NCBI RefSeq assembly: GCF_002000085.1
Contig: NZ_MUZU01000001.1
Span: 658,336-722,335 of the forward strand
DNA length: 64,000 bases
Direction of reading: 5' to 3'
DNA from: Pseudocolwellia agarivorans
Lineage (GTDB): Bacteria > Pseudomonadota > Gammaproteobacteria > Enterobacterales > Alteromonadaceae
Shown here: piece by piece, positions 1 to 8,966 of the stretch
Numbering within the stretch: position 1 is the stretch's first letter
Layout: each line of letters begins with the position of its first letter
Program-made: the position numbers and the translations under genes
Notes under the pieces: model-generated
Seen by the model: the letters and a program-made list of their open reading frames with translations, nothing else
What the model was told of the DNA's origin: nothing
The model's database searches: none

Positions 1-92
1 AAAATAACTATAAAAATGCGCATTTAAACAATTATTTATTCATACGGAATAGATAAAACACATACGGATATCATTCAAACAGAGGTATATAA

Positions 93-3000
93 ATGTTTAA
101 ACACAATCTATCAAGCATATTAATAGGACTCGGGGCCTTCACTATAATAACAAGCAATAGCGCATTAGCCGTTAGACCTGATGCTCCAACTATTGATCGT
201 GACGTACATATGTCGACTCAAGCTAACCAAAGTGCGAAACCAAGATATACTCGCCCTACATTACCTACACTTCAAACTAGTTATGATGGACGTATTGCGC
301 TCTCTCATAAACCTGAAGAGAACACGAGTGGGCCTGATTATGTTGGCTTTAGACTCCAAAAGCCTGAAAAATTTAATAACGTACTATTTAAAGATTCAGC
401 GAATGGTACTTTTATTTTAGATCGACCAAACGCAAGTACGCCTGTGGCTGCTCGCTTAAGTAATGCATTAAATAGAGTACCTAATCTTAATGATTTAAGT
501 GGCTCTATAGGAGGCGTACCTAATTCACATATGGGCTTATGCGATCCTAGCTTTGATGAAGACTCATCAATTAAAAACCCACAAGCTTGTGGTGCTGGTA
601 ATGCCGATGATTGTTACGACTTATGGGTAATGCGCTTCGAAATTCTTCAAACCGGAAGCAACCAACGAGTACTACATGGCACACGAGTAAACGTACGTGT
701 AGAAAACCCTAAAACACCTAATGCAAGCATTGCAGAAGTAACCATTACCGAACGCGCTAAAACAGTTCGTCCTCATACTATGAGTGCTTCTTTTGAGCCT
801 ATGTTCCCTGGTGATGGGCGTCTTTTAGTCGGTAGAGCAAATAACCCAACAACTATACCTTCATACGAAGGTGAACCAGCAATGAATTCTGATGCTTTTT
901 ATATGGTTAATAATAACCCTGATAATTTTGAAGCCTGTGATGTTGCTCAGTGGGAAGGTCCTCGTAGAGATAGTTCAGGAAATGTTATTTCTAATACAAA
1001 CTTCCTTCGACCTTTAAGTTTTGCACCTTACGATGAAACTATTAATACCCGTTATGGTTTTGCTATGCAGCCGTTTCGTGATGGTCAAAACAACATCATT
1101 CCTAAAAACATACCGCTTGGAACCTACCCTTGGATTGATCGCGGTGCCGACGTTGTTTCAATAACAACTATAGGTGAAAATTTATATTCAGGTAACGGTG
1201 TATTATCAGCAGCTTATGGTCCTACAGGAATGGATTTAAACCCAAGAAACAATCCTGATTGTCCCGGAGGTAATGGCACTATTACATGTGATCCTGACGT
1301 TCAAGCAAATGCTAATGCACCTGGCGCTCAAAATGGCGGCACCTTAACGGGTCGCGTTATTATCGGCTTATGGACACGTGGGAAAATGGTATTACTTGAC
1401 GACATAATCAATAACATTGATTTTACCTTGCATGGCAATGACGGTGCTCATCGTGAAGTTAGACTATACGATACAGGCCCAACATTTAAACGTATAGGTA
1501 ATGGCCCTGACAATATAGAGCAACGCTTACCCGCAGGTAATGGGGGTAACAACCGTTTCTTAGATTCAAACGAACATAGATTTAACTATCAACCTAATTT
1601 ACGCCCAGTTACACCAGCAGATGTTGTTTGGCATATGAGCTCAGGTAGAGGAACTGCTGAAGTTACTTTTGATGACTACTTAAATCCTAACAGCTTTATT
1701 AATTCAAATATGGCTCAAACCATTCGCATAAGAACACCAAATGGTCAGCGTGATATTGTTGAAGGTACCGTAGGAAATTCAGCTGTAGGTGGAAGGTTTA
1801 ACATTCAAGCCAATGATAATGTTGTACTCGCAAACGGAACTTGGAATATACCAGCACAAGGTAACCTAATTGGCGACACTCGCGTAGAACCAATAGCTAA
1901 TGGCGGTATAAACGGAAAAGGGTTATGGCTTGATGGTAACAGTGCCGGTATTGAATATAACATCCCCAATCAAACCTTAAATTTTGAAGATTTCAACTGG
2001 TTTTATGGAATGTACGTTGATGCAAGAGGCCCTACTAATGCTGATAGATCGCTTATTCATTTTCCTGATGGCAGTGAAATTCGTTTAGGGAATAACAACA
2101 GTATCCGCTTCTTTAATACCGGTGGTAACTTAGTAGAAACATACACAAGTAATGAACCTCTTAATGTTCATAACTGGGTACATTACGGTTTTAACATTAA
2201 CTACAATGCTTCAAATAATAGAACAACAGTCACCATTTATTTAAATGGCTATAGAGTTAATCAATTCACAGAAAACACTCAACTGTTCCAACTTGAAGAA
2301 AATGGCACACTAACCGTAGGTGAAAGCCCTAGATCTGGCGACCTGAGAGGTTGGATAGATGAATTTAAAGTATTTGCTGGCAATATTACGCCTGAGTTAG
2401 CGTGTAACGCTGCAGGTGGCACTTTAGCAGGTATATCTAATGCAGGTGCAGCTCCAAACCATTGGGATACAGCTTGGGCTAATAATGTTGACCCTGGAGC
2501 CCATACCGAAATAACTAACATTCTAAGTGCTGATAATAAAACAACTTACAGTGAATATGTTTGTTATCACGATTACAGTGATGATTTAGCGGCCCATCTC
2601 AATAATATTCCTAATGGATTAACTGGAATTCGTGACGACTTACTCTTTCCAGAAGGGCCATTATTGAGAGATCAGCCTAGGCCTAACTCACGTAACAATG
2701 CCTTCTGTTTAGGCTGTCACGTTGCTGATGCTCCAACAAATAGTGGCTTAACTTTTGGTGCCTTAACAAGAAGAGCTGGTGTACTAGCTCCTAACGATGA
2801 TCGTCGCCAGCCTATGCAACCAGAAGCAAGAGTATACGGTAACATCCCTAACAATTGGTTGGGTAGCGGAATATCAGCTTTCAATGCAGGACCAAACGGC
2901 ACTTTAATTGATAACATTATTTTACCGTCAAGTGTTGGTACATCAACACCTCCTCCAAGTTCAGGAACAGGCCCCGTAAATTTAATCTCAGCTTCAGCTA

Positions 3001-3395
3001 CTAATATTACTTTTAGCTCGAATTGGTCGAATGAAAACAGGGTCCACGATGGAAATTTAAATAATATTGCTACCACATCATCAAGAGGAACCAATAACGG
3101 GGGCGGCTTAGTTTTTATCGACTTTAATTTTGGTAGTTCATTCACCAATTTTACCGTAACGATGAAAGAAGATAACGCTAATCCTCATCAAGTTTCACGC
3201 TGGAGAGTTCAACGTTTCCAAGCTGGTAATTGGGTAAACTTACCTGATAATTGGGAAACAAGTAACAATGCAACCCTTAAAACTTATCCTATAGGTAATG
3301 GTATTGCTTCAAACCGTTTAAGACTTCAATTCCAAGCTCCTAATGGTCAACAGGTTGGAGTACAAGAAATTTCAATAACAGGTACTGCAAACTAA
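93..3395 (+). CDS. Secreted multidomain protein: LamG-like, CxxCH motif, discoidin-like C-terminus
   Basis: An 1100-residue exported protein that I cannot assign to a named family. It opens with a clear Sec signal peptide (basic MFKHN, hydrophobic core, cleavage near ALA-V at about residue 26). Residues 30-600 are Asn/Gly/Pro-rich with several Cys and resemble nothing I can name. About 607-765 look like a concanavalin/LamG jelly roll (GKGLWLDG, then WVHYGFNIN, IYLNGYRV, GWIDEFKVF). Cys872, Cys875 and His876 form a CLGCH haem c-type motif. After a Pro/Ser/Gly linker near 945-958, residues 960-1098 resemble an F5/8 type C (discoidin) carbohydrate-binding domain. Start is ATG after AGAGG. An extracellular or periplasmic role in glycan binding with a single haem is inferred only. 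It stands alone, with its own terminator. Confidence 0.75.
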   Translation: MFKHNLSSILIGLGAFTIITSNSALAVRPDAPTIDRDVHMSTQANQSAKPRYTRPTLPTLQTSYDGRIALSHKPEENTSGPDYVGFRLQKPEKFNNVLFKDSANGTFILDRPNASTPVAARLSNALNRVPNLNDLSGSIGGVPNSHMGLCDPSFDEDSSIKNPQACGAGNADDCYDLWVMRFEILQTGSNQRVLHGTRVNVRVENPKTPNASIAEVTITERAKTVRPHTMSASFEPMFPGDGRLLVGRANNPTTIPSYEGEPAMNSDAFYMVNNNPDNFEACDVAQWEGPRRDSSGNVISNTNFLRPLSFAPYDETINTRYGFAMQPFRDGQNNIIPKNIPLGTYPWIDRGADVVSITTIGENLYSGNGVLSAAYGPTGMDLNPRNNPDCPGGNGTITCDPDVQANANAPGAQNGGTLTGRVIIGLWTRGKMVLLDDIINNIDFTLHGNDGAHREVRLYDTGPTFKRIGNGPDNIEQRLPAGNGGNNRFLDSNEHRFNYQPNLRPVTPADVVWHMSSGRGTAEVTFDDYLNPNSFINSNMAQTIRIRTPNGQRDIVEGTVGNSAVGGRFNIQANDNVVLANGTWNIPAQGNLIGDTRVEPIANGGINGKGLWLDGNSAGIEYNIPNQTLNFEDFNWFYGMYVDARGPTNADRSLIHFPDGSEIRLGNNNSIRFFNTGGNLVETYTSNEPLNVHNWVHYGFNINYNASNNRTTVTIYLNGYRVNQFTENTQLFQLEENGTLTVGESPRSGDLRGWIDEFKVFAGNITPELACNAAGGTLAGISNAGAAPNHWDTAWANNVDPGAHTEITNILSADNKTTYSEYVCYHDYSDDLAAHLNNIPNGLTGIRDDLLFPEGPLLRDQPRPNSRNNAFCLGCHVADAPTNSGLTFGALTRRAGVLAPNDDRRQPMQPEARVYGNIPNNWLGSGISAFNAGPNGTLIDNIILPSSVGTSTPPPSSGTGPVNLISASATNITFSSNWSNENRVHDGNLNNIATTSSRGTNNGGGLVFIDFNFGSSFTNFTVTMKEDNANPHQVSRWRVQRFQAGNWVNLPDNWETSNNATLKTYPIGNGIASNRLRLQFQAPNGQQVGVQEISITGTAN

Positions 3396-3407
3396 TAATC
3401 TAATGTT

Positions 3408-3447
3408 AAAGGTTCTACTCCTAAAGTTAAGGTGTAGAACCTTTTTT
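3408..3447 (+). terminator. Rho-independent terminator of the secreted LamG-like gene
   Basis: AAAGGTTCTAC and GTAGAACCTTTTTT form an 11-bp stem around a 15-nt loop and run straight into a T tract, 12 bp after the stop codon. Confidence 0.85.
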
Positions 3448-3562
3448 ATAATTGAGCTTCCCTTGCCAACCTTTTATCTTAATACTCATTAAGCAAAAAG
3501 ATTAATACGATTAAAAGCGTTAAAAAAGCATACTTATCAACAATCCACAAATATATTTGGCA

Positions 3563-3589
3563 ATAAAAAACCCACTCTACGTGGGCTTA
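3563..3589 (-). terminator. Rho-independent terminator downstream of fadD
   Basis: Read on the minus strand, AGCCCAC GTAGA GTGGGTTTTTTATTG is a compact hairpin with a U tract, about 40 bp beyond the fadD stop codon. Confidence 0.75.
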
Positions 3590-3629
3590 AAATATGTTAA
3601 CTACAACTGTTTTTTTCTGAATCAATAAA

Positions 3630-5285
3630 TTAACGTAACTCTCTTCTTAAAATTTTACCTACGTTAGATTTTGGTAATTCATCGCGAAACTCAACTAATT
3701 TAGGGACTTTATAATTTGTTAGGTTTTCACGGCAATGGGCAATAAGCTCTTTTTCTGTTACATTTTTATCTTTCAATGCCACAAATATTTTAACAATCTC
3801 ACCACAACTATCGTCAGTGACTCCAATCGCTGCAACTTCAAGAACACCTTCGTGCATCATCACAACTTCTTCAATTTCATTAGGGAAAACATTAAACCCC
3901 GAAACAATAATCATATCTTTTTTACGATCAACAATTTTGAAGTAGCCATTTTCGTCCATGCATGCAACGTCTCCCGTTGCTAACCAGCCATCTTTTAATA
4001 TTTCGTTAGTCGCATCGTCACGTTTATAATAACCTGCCATAACTTGTGGTCCTTTAACCCGCATCTCCCCTGGCTCGCCTATAGCAACTTCTTCACCCTT
4101 ATCACCCATAATTTTTATATCTGTAGATGAAGCAGGTAAACCAATTGTGCCATTATATTCCGTTTGCGTATAAGGACTTAAAGTAACCAAAGGAGCACAT
4201 TCAGTTAAACCATACCCTTCTAACAATAAAACAGATGTAATTTGTTGCCACTTTTCAGCTACAGGTCGTTGTACCGCCATGCCCCCACCAAGCGCCATCT
4301 TTAAATGGCTAAAGTCTAAGTCTTTAAATCCTGGGGTATTAATAAGACCATTAAATAAAGTATTTACCCCCGTAATAGCACTAAAAGGATATTTGGCTAA
4401 TTCTTTTACAAAACCCGCCATATCTCTAGGGTTAGTAATCAATAAGTTAGTACCACCAAGCGTTACAAACGTTAAGCAATTAGCTGTTAAAGCGAATATG
4501 TGATAAAGAGGAAGTGCGGTAACAATAATTTCACCACCCTCATTAAGCAATGGTTTGATAGCCGCTTTGGCTTGTTCTAAATTTGCTACCATATTGCGGT
4601 GTGTAAGCATTGCCCCCTTTGACACACCTGTTGTTCCTCCTGTGTACTGTAAAAAAGCTAAGTCTTGTCCTGTAATATCTACAGGTTTAAATGTTCTTTT
4701 CGCACCTTCAGTTAATACGGTATTAAAACGAATGGTATTAGAAAGTTTAAAAGCAGGTACCATTTTTTTTACGTATTTAACCGCAAAATTAACCACAGCG
4801 CCTTTAACTAAGCCTAAACGGTCACCTAGCGAAGTTAAAATAACGTGTTTAACATCGGTTTTATCGAGTACTTTAGCTAAGGTACTAGCAAAGTTTTCAA
4901 TAATAAGTATAGCTTTTGTGTCAGAATCTTTTAATTGATGCTCTAATTCGCGAGCGGTATATAAAGGGTTAACATTAACAACCGTTAAACCTGCCATTAA
5001 GGCGCCAAATAGCGCGATAGGATATTGCAGGGTGTTAGGAACCATTATGGCAAATTTATCGCCTTTTACTAAGCCCAGATCTTGTTGTAAATAAGCAGCA
5101 AACGCTTCTGCTTGTGAAGCTAACTCACTATAAGATATTTCAGATCCCATATTAATAAATGCTGTGCGATCAGTATAAATACCGCAGTACTTATTAAACA
5201 TTTGTACCAATGATGAATATTTATCAGGATCTATTTCAAATGGAAGTTTAGGTGGATAACTTTTTTCAAGCCAAATTTTGCTCAC
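3630..5285 (-). CDS. fadD: Long-chain-fatty-acid--CoA ligase FadD
   Basis: Activates long-chain fatty acids to acyl-CoA with ATP, the entry step of beta-oxidation; FadD acts at the inner face of the cytoplasmic membrane. The ANL-superfamily signature [14 protein letters not shown] is present, followed by [10 protein letters not shown], the hinge region [21 protein letters not shown] and a C-terminal Lys in [12 protein letters not shown], so all adenylation motifs are intact. At 551 residues it is close to the E. coli enzyme (561). Two GTG starts are in frame, at 5294 and 5285. I prefer 5285 because an AGGG sits 8 nt before it, and the N-terminus [11 protein letters not shown] then lines up with E. 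coli KKVWLNRYP. It is probably a single-gene unit; a FadR-like operator lies 66 bp upstream. Confidence 0.95.
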   Translation of the reverse strand: MSKIWLEKSYPPKLPFEIDPDKYSSLVQMFNKYCGIYTDRTAFINMGSEISYSELASQAEAFAAYLQQDLGLVKGDKFAIMVPNTLQYPIALFGALMAGLTVVNVNPLYTARELEHQLKDSDTKAILIIENFASTLAKVLDKTDVKHVILTSLGDRLGLVKGAVVNFAVKYVKKMVPAFKLSNTIRFNTVLTEGAKRTFKPVDITGQDLAFLQYTGGTTGVSKGAMLTHRNMVANLEQAKAAIKPLLNEGGEIIVTALPLYHIFALTANCLTFVTLGGTNLLITNPRDMAGFVKELAKYPFSAITGVNTLFNGLINTPGFKDLDFSHLKMALGGGMAVQRPVAEKWQQITSVLLLEGYGLTECAPLVTLSPYTQTEYNGTIGLPASSTDIKIMGDKGEEVAIGEPGEMRVKGPQVMAGYYKRDDATNEILKDGWLATGDVACMDENGYFKIVDRKKDMIIVSGFNVFPNEIEEVVMMHEGVLEVAAIGVTDDSCGEIVKIFVALKDKNVTEKELIAHCRENLTNYKVPKLVEFRDELPKSNVGKILRRELR

Positions 5286-5350
5286 GATGTTCACCCTATT
5301 ATAGTAATATTTTTATGTAGGTTTTATAAAAATAAGTTTTATCAAATAAC

Positions 5351-5367
5351 AACTGGTCATTCCAGTA
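5351..5367 (-). promoter_or_regulatory. Candidate FadR operator upstream of fadD
   Basis: AACTGGTCATTCCAGTA carries a perfect left half of the FadR consensus AACTGGTC-N-GACCAGTT and 5 of 8 bases of the right half. Its place in the fadD promoter region fits FadR repression relieved by acyl-CoA. Only sequence similarity supports this; some Alteromonadales use PsrA for fad genes instead. Confidence 0.45.
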
Positions 5368-5469
5368 ATTTCATCATCTTATTTCAAAATACCCAATAAA
5401 TTAGAGAATAAGTGGTTATTTACTCTAATTTTCAACGTAACCTTACTTAAACCTCTGTCACACAAAAAA

Positions 5470-6354
5470 TTAGATTGATGTTATAAACTCATTAATAAGC
5501 TTAGCTGTTTCTTTAGGTTTTTCCATATGCACATGATGCCCGCCTTCCAATTCAACTATTTTTTGACTAGACATTAAAGGTCCAAAGAATTCAATTCCTT
5601 TTCTCACAAAGTCTAAACCTTTACTACCGTAAATAACTTGTACAGGTGCTTTTATATCAGAAATCAACTGCTGACACTGCGCTAAACTCAGTCGATAGGG
5701 AGAAATAGTATTTAATCGGCGATCTGAGCGCCACTTCCAATTCTCCCCTGTATTTAATAAATTGCGAGCAACAATAAGTTCAGCATGTCTGTACTCCAGA
5801 TCTGAAATGAGTACCCTTGCTCTTGTCGCTACATCTAATGATAATGAAGATGATTTTTTACTTTGAGTCGAACGAGAACTCGCTTTAATTCGACTTAACA
5901 TGCCTTTACGCAATATTGATGTACTTTCTTTCTCGTCACCATACATAAAACCAATTGAATCAATTAAGGTTAAAGACTTCACTTTTTCAGGGAATGCCGC
6001 AGAAAAAGCTGAGGCGATCATTCCTCCCATTGAATGGCCTACAATGTGAATGTTACTCCACTTGTTAGATTCAAATAACACCAAAATATCATAAACCCAA
6101 TCAATAAAATGGTAATGAGCGTCTGCACTTTTGTGCGATGATGCGCCATGTCCAGGTAAATCAATGGCGATAACATTAAAGTCAGAATGCCCGTCTAAAT
6201 GTTCAAATAAAGGCATAAAGCTAGCTGCATTATCTAACCAGCCATGTAAGCAGAGTATTATATTATTTGCGTTTTTATTAAAACTAAGGGCACTAATTTG
6301 AGAAGAGGCTGTTTTAAAAACAACCTCTTCAATATTCTTCATTGGGATTTTCAT
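5470..6354 (-). CDS. Alpha/beta-fold hydrolase
   Basis: A 294-residue single-domain alpha/beta hydrolase. LCLHGWLDNAASF forms the oxyanion-hole region, VGHSMGGM is the nucleophile elbow with the catalytic Ser, and the catalytic His is likely in GGHHVHMEKP near the C-terminus. No signal peptide is seen, so it is presumably cytoplasmic. Substrate is unknown; the cap is short and gives no hint. It follows slp by 15 bp and is probably co-transcribed with it. A hydrolase between slp/tsaB and fadD is an arrangement I recall from Vibrio and Shewanella. Two ATG starts (6354 and 6342) are possible and neither has a strong Shine-Dalgarno sequence. Confidence 0.85.
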   Translation of the reverse strand: MKIPMKNIEEVVFKTASSQISALSFNKNANNIILCLHGWLDNAASFMPLFEHLDGHSDFNVIAIDLPGHGASSHKSADAHYHFIDWVYDILVLFESNKWSNIHIVGHSMGGMIASAFSAAFPEKVKSLTLIDSIGFMYGDEKESTSILRKGMLSRIKASSRSTQSKKSSSLSLDVATRARVLISDLEYRHAELIVARNLLNTGENWKWRSDRRLNTISPYRLSLAQCQQLISDIKAPVQVIYGSKGLDFVRKGIEFFGPLMSSQKIVELEGGHHVHMEKPKETAKLINEFITSI

Positions 6355-6369
6355 TTAACTTACGTATAG

Positions 6370-6969
6370 TTATCGTTTTTTAACTGGTGGCATAATCGAT
6401 TTATTCGACTGCTTATTATTTGAGCTTGACGAACGAATAACAACAGGTCTGCTGTAATTAATATGAGATCCTGACCAATAATACGGATCGTTGTGATAAT
6501 AATAAGGTGACTGACGTAAATTAATATCAACACGTTGTATGTTTTTCCATAGATGAACGCTTGCGTCTTTTAATACAGGAAAATCATATTTATGCTCGCC
6601 TATTTCGCCACTTTCAAGTTCAGCTACATTACCTAAAGCAGTAATACTTCTACCCACTTTATAAATAACAGGATCAAGTAAACCTTTAAAATACACTCTA
6701 AAACGCCCTTGTGTTTCATCGCTTTTATTAGGTCGTAATTTATAGTTCAACGGAAAATTAACAACTTCTAACATCGTATTATCAGCATTATTTTTTATCG
6801 CTGCGATAACACCACCCCAACGAGCTTTTTGACCAATGATAGCAGCCGTAGGTGACTTTGCACTTGAAAACTCTACCGTTTGGGTATTTTCAGGTAACTC
6901 TAATTTTTTAGGTACAGACGCACATGCTGTACATAATAAAACGAACGATACAAGCCAGTATTTTGCCAT
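6370..6969 (-). CDS. slp: Slp-family outer membrane lipoprotein
   Basis: A 199-residue lipoprotein: signal sequence MAKYWLVSFVLLCTA followed by Cys16, with Ala at +2, predicting outer-membrane sorting. The body matches the Slp family (starvation lipoprotein) at IGQKARWGGVI, LEVVNFPLN, GRFRVYFKGLLDPVIYKVGRSITALG and a late HLWKNI. The C-terminal 40 residues are Tyr/Ser/Asn/Lys-rich and low complexity. In E. coli Slp is induced in stationary phase and acid; its molecular role is not settled. An AGGAG lies 8 nt before the ATG. It sits in a minus-strand run from yoaA to the hydrolase. Confidence 0.9.
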   Translation of the reverse strand: MAKYWLVSFVLLCTACASVPKKLELPENTQTVEFSSAKSPTAAIIGQKARWGGVIAAIKNNADNTMLEVVNFPLNYKLRPNKSDETQGRFRVYFKGLLDPVIYKVGRSITALGNVAELESGEIGEHKYDFPVLKDASVHLWKNIQRVDINLRQSPYYYHNDPYYWSGSHINYSRPVVIRSSSSNNKQSNKSIMPPVKKR

Positions 6970-7035
6970 GATAACTCTCCTATGCTTTACTTAACTGCAA
7001 TTTAATTACAATCTACTGACAATAGATTGTGATGT

Positions 7036-7728
7036 CTATCTTACGGGAAATTTAGATCGCTTACTTAATGTAAATAAACCCAATATAGCCATAATAGACC
7101 AGATTATTACCCAAATAAGTTCAGGAATAAATGTTATTTCTGCTAAACGAGCACCGTCACCAATAGAGCGTCCATCCAGCAAATACAATGGGCTTAACAA
7201 ACTATTTAATAACACCATAATACCGGTAAATTTTAATAATTTTTGCAAATAGCCTAATTTTGGTAATTTAAATTGTAAGAAAAAAATACCCAGCACCACC
7301 AACAAAATAAATAAGGTTAATAAATCTCGTACCCAAAAAATGAGAGAACAAACAATAAGTAAAATAATTCCCCCTGTAACAACCTTAGCTATTTTTTGAT
7401 TAATAGATGCAATTGAATAAATTAAATATCCCCATATAATTGCGCCAGCATACCCCATAAAACTAATTAACAAGGTAAAGCCACCACGAGTTGTACATAA
7501 ACCCGCGCCATTAGGAAACAGCTCTATTTGAACAACACTACCGCCAGTAATTAAAGCAGCAAGGCCATGACTAATTTCATGAAAATAGCTTTCTAACCAT
7601 TTAAATGGTACTGAAATAATAGGAATTTGAATAAATATAATAGCGGCAACAATAAACAACCAAAACTGGTGCTTATTTAAAAAACCAACCGAACTTTTTT
7701 GAATATTAGGCAAATAGATTAACGCCAA
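7036..7728 (-). CDS. M50-type membrane metalloprotease (site-2-protease-like)
   Basis: A 230-residue polytopic membrane protein with the zinc motif HEISH (in SYFHEISHGLAALITGG) and a second conserved segment LLDGRSIGDG, equivalent to the LDG motif of M50 proteases. Several hydrophobic segments lie between and after these. M50B-like small proteins of this kind are common in gammaproteobacteria but their substrates are unknown. The start is weakly defined: the frame opens at TTG 7728, inside the 3' end of the upstream gene (23-bp overlap), with no good Shine-Dalgarno sequence, so translational coupling to that gene is likely. Confidence 0.7.
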   Translation of the reverse strand: MALIYLPNIQKSSVGFLNKHQFWLFIVAAIIFIQIPIISVPFKWLESYFHEISHGLAALITGGSVVQIELFPNGAGLCTTRGGFTLLISFMGYAGAIIWGYLIYSIASINQKIAKVVTGGIILLIVCSLIFWVRDLLTLFILLVVLGIFFLQFKLPKLGYLQKLLKFTGIMVLLNSLLSPLYLLDGRSIGDGARLAEITFIPELIWVIIWSIMAILGLFTLSKRSKFPVR

Positions 7729-8134
7729 AGAATTGTTTTATGTTTTCTCTCTGAGCAATGTTATCAACCGATTGATAGGCCGCAACTGCTGAAAGGTTTT
7801 GCTGAGAAGGTTTATCGTACTGAGAACTTTTAGCTTGTTGCTGATCACTTGCTGAATTATTGGTTGAGGAGTTTTCTCCTCGAGCTACAAGGCCTGTACC
7901 TGATTGAGCTGAGTTTAGCTCAGCTTGTTGTTCAAGTAGTGCAATAGCTTCTTCACTAACATCAAACCGTGATTTATCTTTCTCTAAATTTTTGCTTTTA
8001 CTACTTTGATTATTTTCATCAACAGGTGCTACAACAGGCTTAACATTAACCTGTTCGTTAGCTTTACCAACACCTTGTGTACCTTGTACGGCACGTAAAG
8101 CTTGGTTTGAATATGTTGAGTCATTTATGTTCAT
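7706..8134 (-). CDS. Conserved-looking small Gln/Ser/Asn-rich protein, function unknown
   Basis: 142 residues, no signal peptide, no membrane segment. The N-terminus (NDSTYSNQALRAVQG) and the C-terminus (AVAAYQSVDNIAQRENIKQF, then FGVNLFA) look ordered, and an acidic/basic stretch KSKNLEKDKSRFDVSEEAIALLEQQ is probably helical; the middle is low complexity. I do not recognise the family. The 3' end overlaps the M50 gene by 23 bp, so the two are probably made together. It lies 115 bp downstream of tsaB. Confidence 0.65.
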   Translation of the reverse strand: MNINDSTYSNQALRAVQGTQGVGKANEQVNVKPVVAPVDENNQSSKSKNLEKDKSRFDVSEEAIALLEQQAELNSAQSGTGLVARGENSSTNNSASDQQQAKSSQYDKPSQQNLSAVAAYQSVDNIAQRENIKQFFGVNLFA

Positions 8135-8249
8135 AAGTGTAATTTAACAAATAATGATAAAGGTTAAAACTAAATTTATTTTAGCTGAATTTATAAGTGC
8201 CACAGCAATAAAATTACGATTGAGATTACTGTAAAGTATAAATTATAGA

Positions 8250-8966
8250 CTATTTACCCGGTAATTTCTTCCATGAAACGGTATCTCGCACATAAACAGG
8301 TTGAGCGTTTTCAGCTTCACCCCCTTTATTTTGACTAAAAGCCACTGCGCCAATAATTAACATAGCTTGTGCATGAGGAAATAAAAGTTCGGGTTCGCCT
8401 TCATTATGTTTTAATTGCTCAAGATCGGCCTTGTAAGCTTCCCAACCTGTACCTACACCATAAGGTAAGTTATTCATATCAAGACTTACCGTATCAATAT
8501 AATGTTGTTTAACCGTAGCTGGTGGTAATACACGTTCTGCAGTTTTAGGTTGCATAATATTATTATCGTCAGCTTCGTAATAGCCTGTATAAACTTCACT
8601 CATACGCGCGTCAATCGCTGAAATAACACGAGTTTCACCATAAGTAGTTAAGGCTTGTTGCGCCATAGCCTGCAAAGTAGATACACCGACGACAGGTAAT
8701 TCAGCTGAAAAAGCTAAGCCTTGTGTTACACCAATACCTATACGTACTCCAGTAAAACTACCTGGGCCTTGGCCGTAAATAATGCCGTCTAATTCATCTA
8801 AAGAACACGCTGCGTTTTTTAGTAATTCATCTATCATAGGCAATAAACGTAAGCTATGAGATTGCGGACATAACTCATATAAACTGGTGATATTACCTTG
8901 ATACTGTAGAGCTACTGAACACGCTTCTGTTGATGCATCAATAACCAAATAATTTGCTTTACTCAT
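8250..8966 (-). CDS. tsaB: tRNA t6A37 threonylcarbamoyltransferase complex subunit TsaB
   Basis: The ASKHA-fold partner of TsaD and TsaE in making N6-threonylcarbamoyladenosine at tRNA position 37. The N-terminal LVIDASTEACSVAL is the typical start, IYGQGPGSFTGVRIGIGVTQGLAFS the signature segment, and GVSTLQAMAQQA follows. Length (238) is normal. The ATG overlaps the yoaA stop by 4 bp (ATGA), so translation is coupled; yoaA-tsaB adjacency is common in gammaproteobacteria. Confidence 0.95.
   Translation of the reverse strand: MSKANYLVIDASTEACSVALQYQGNITSLYELCPQSHSLRLLPMIDELLKNAACSLDELDGIIYGQGPGSFTGVRIGIGVTQGLAFSAELPVVGVSTLQAMAQQALTTYGETRVISAIDARMSEVYTGYYEADDNNIMQPKTAERVLPPATVKQHYIDTVSLDMNNLPYGVGTGWEAYKADLEQLKHNEGEPELLFPHAQAMLIIGAVAFSQNKGGEAENAQPVYVRDTVSWKKLPGK

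Noticed and set aside
2279..3148. Antisense open frames within the LamG-like gene
   Set aside because: They oppose a well-supported gene and have no ribosome binding site or recognisable domain.
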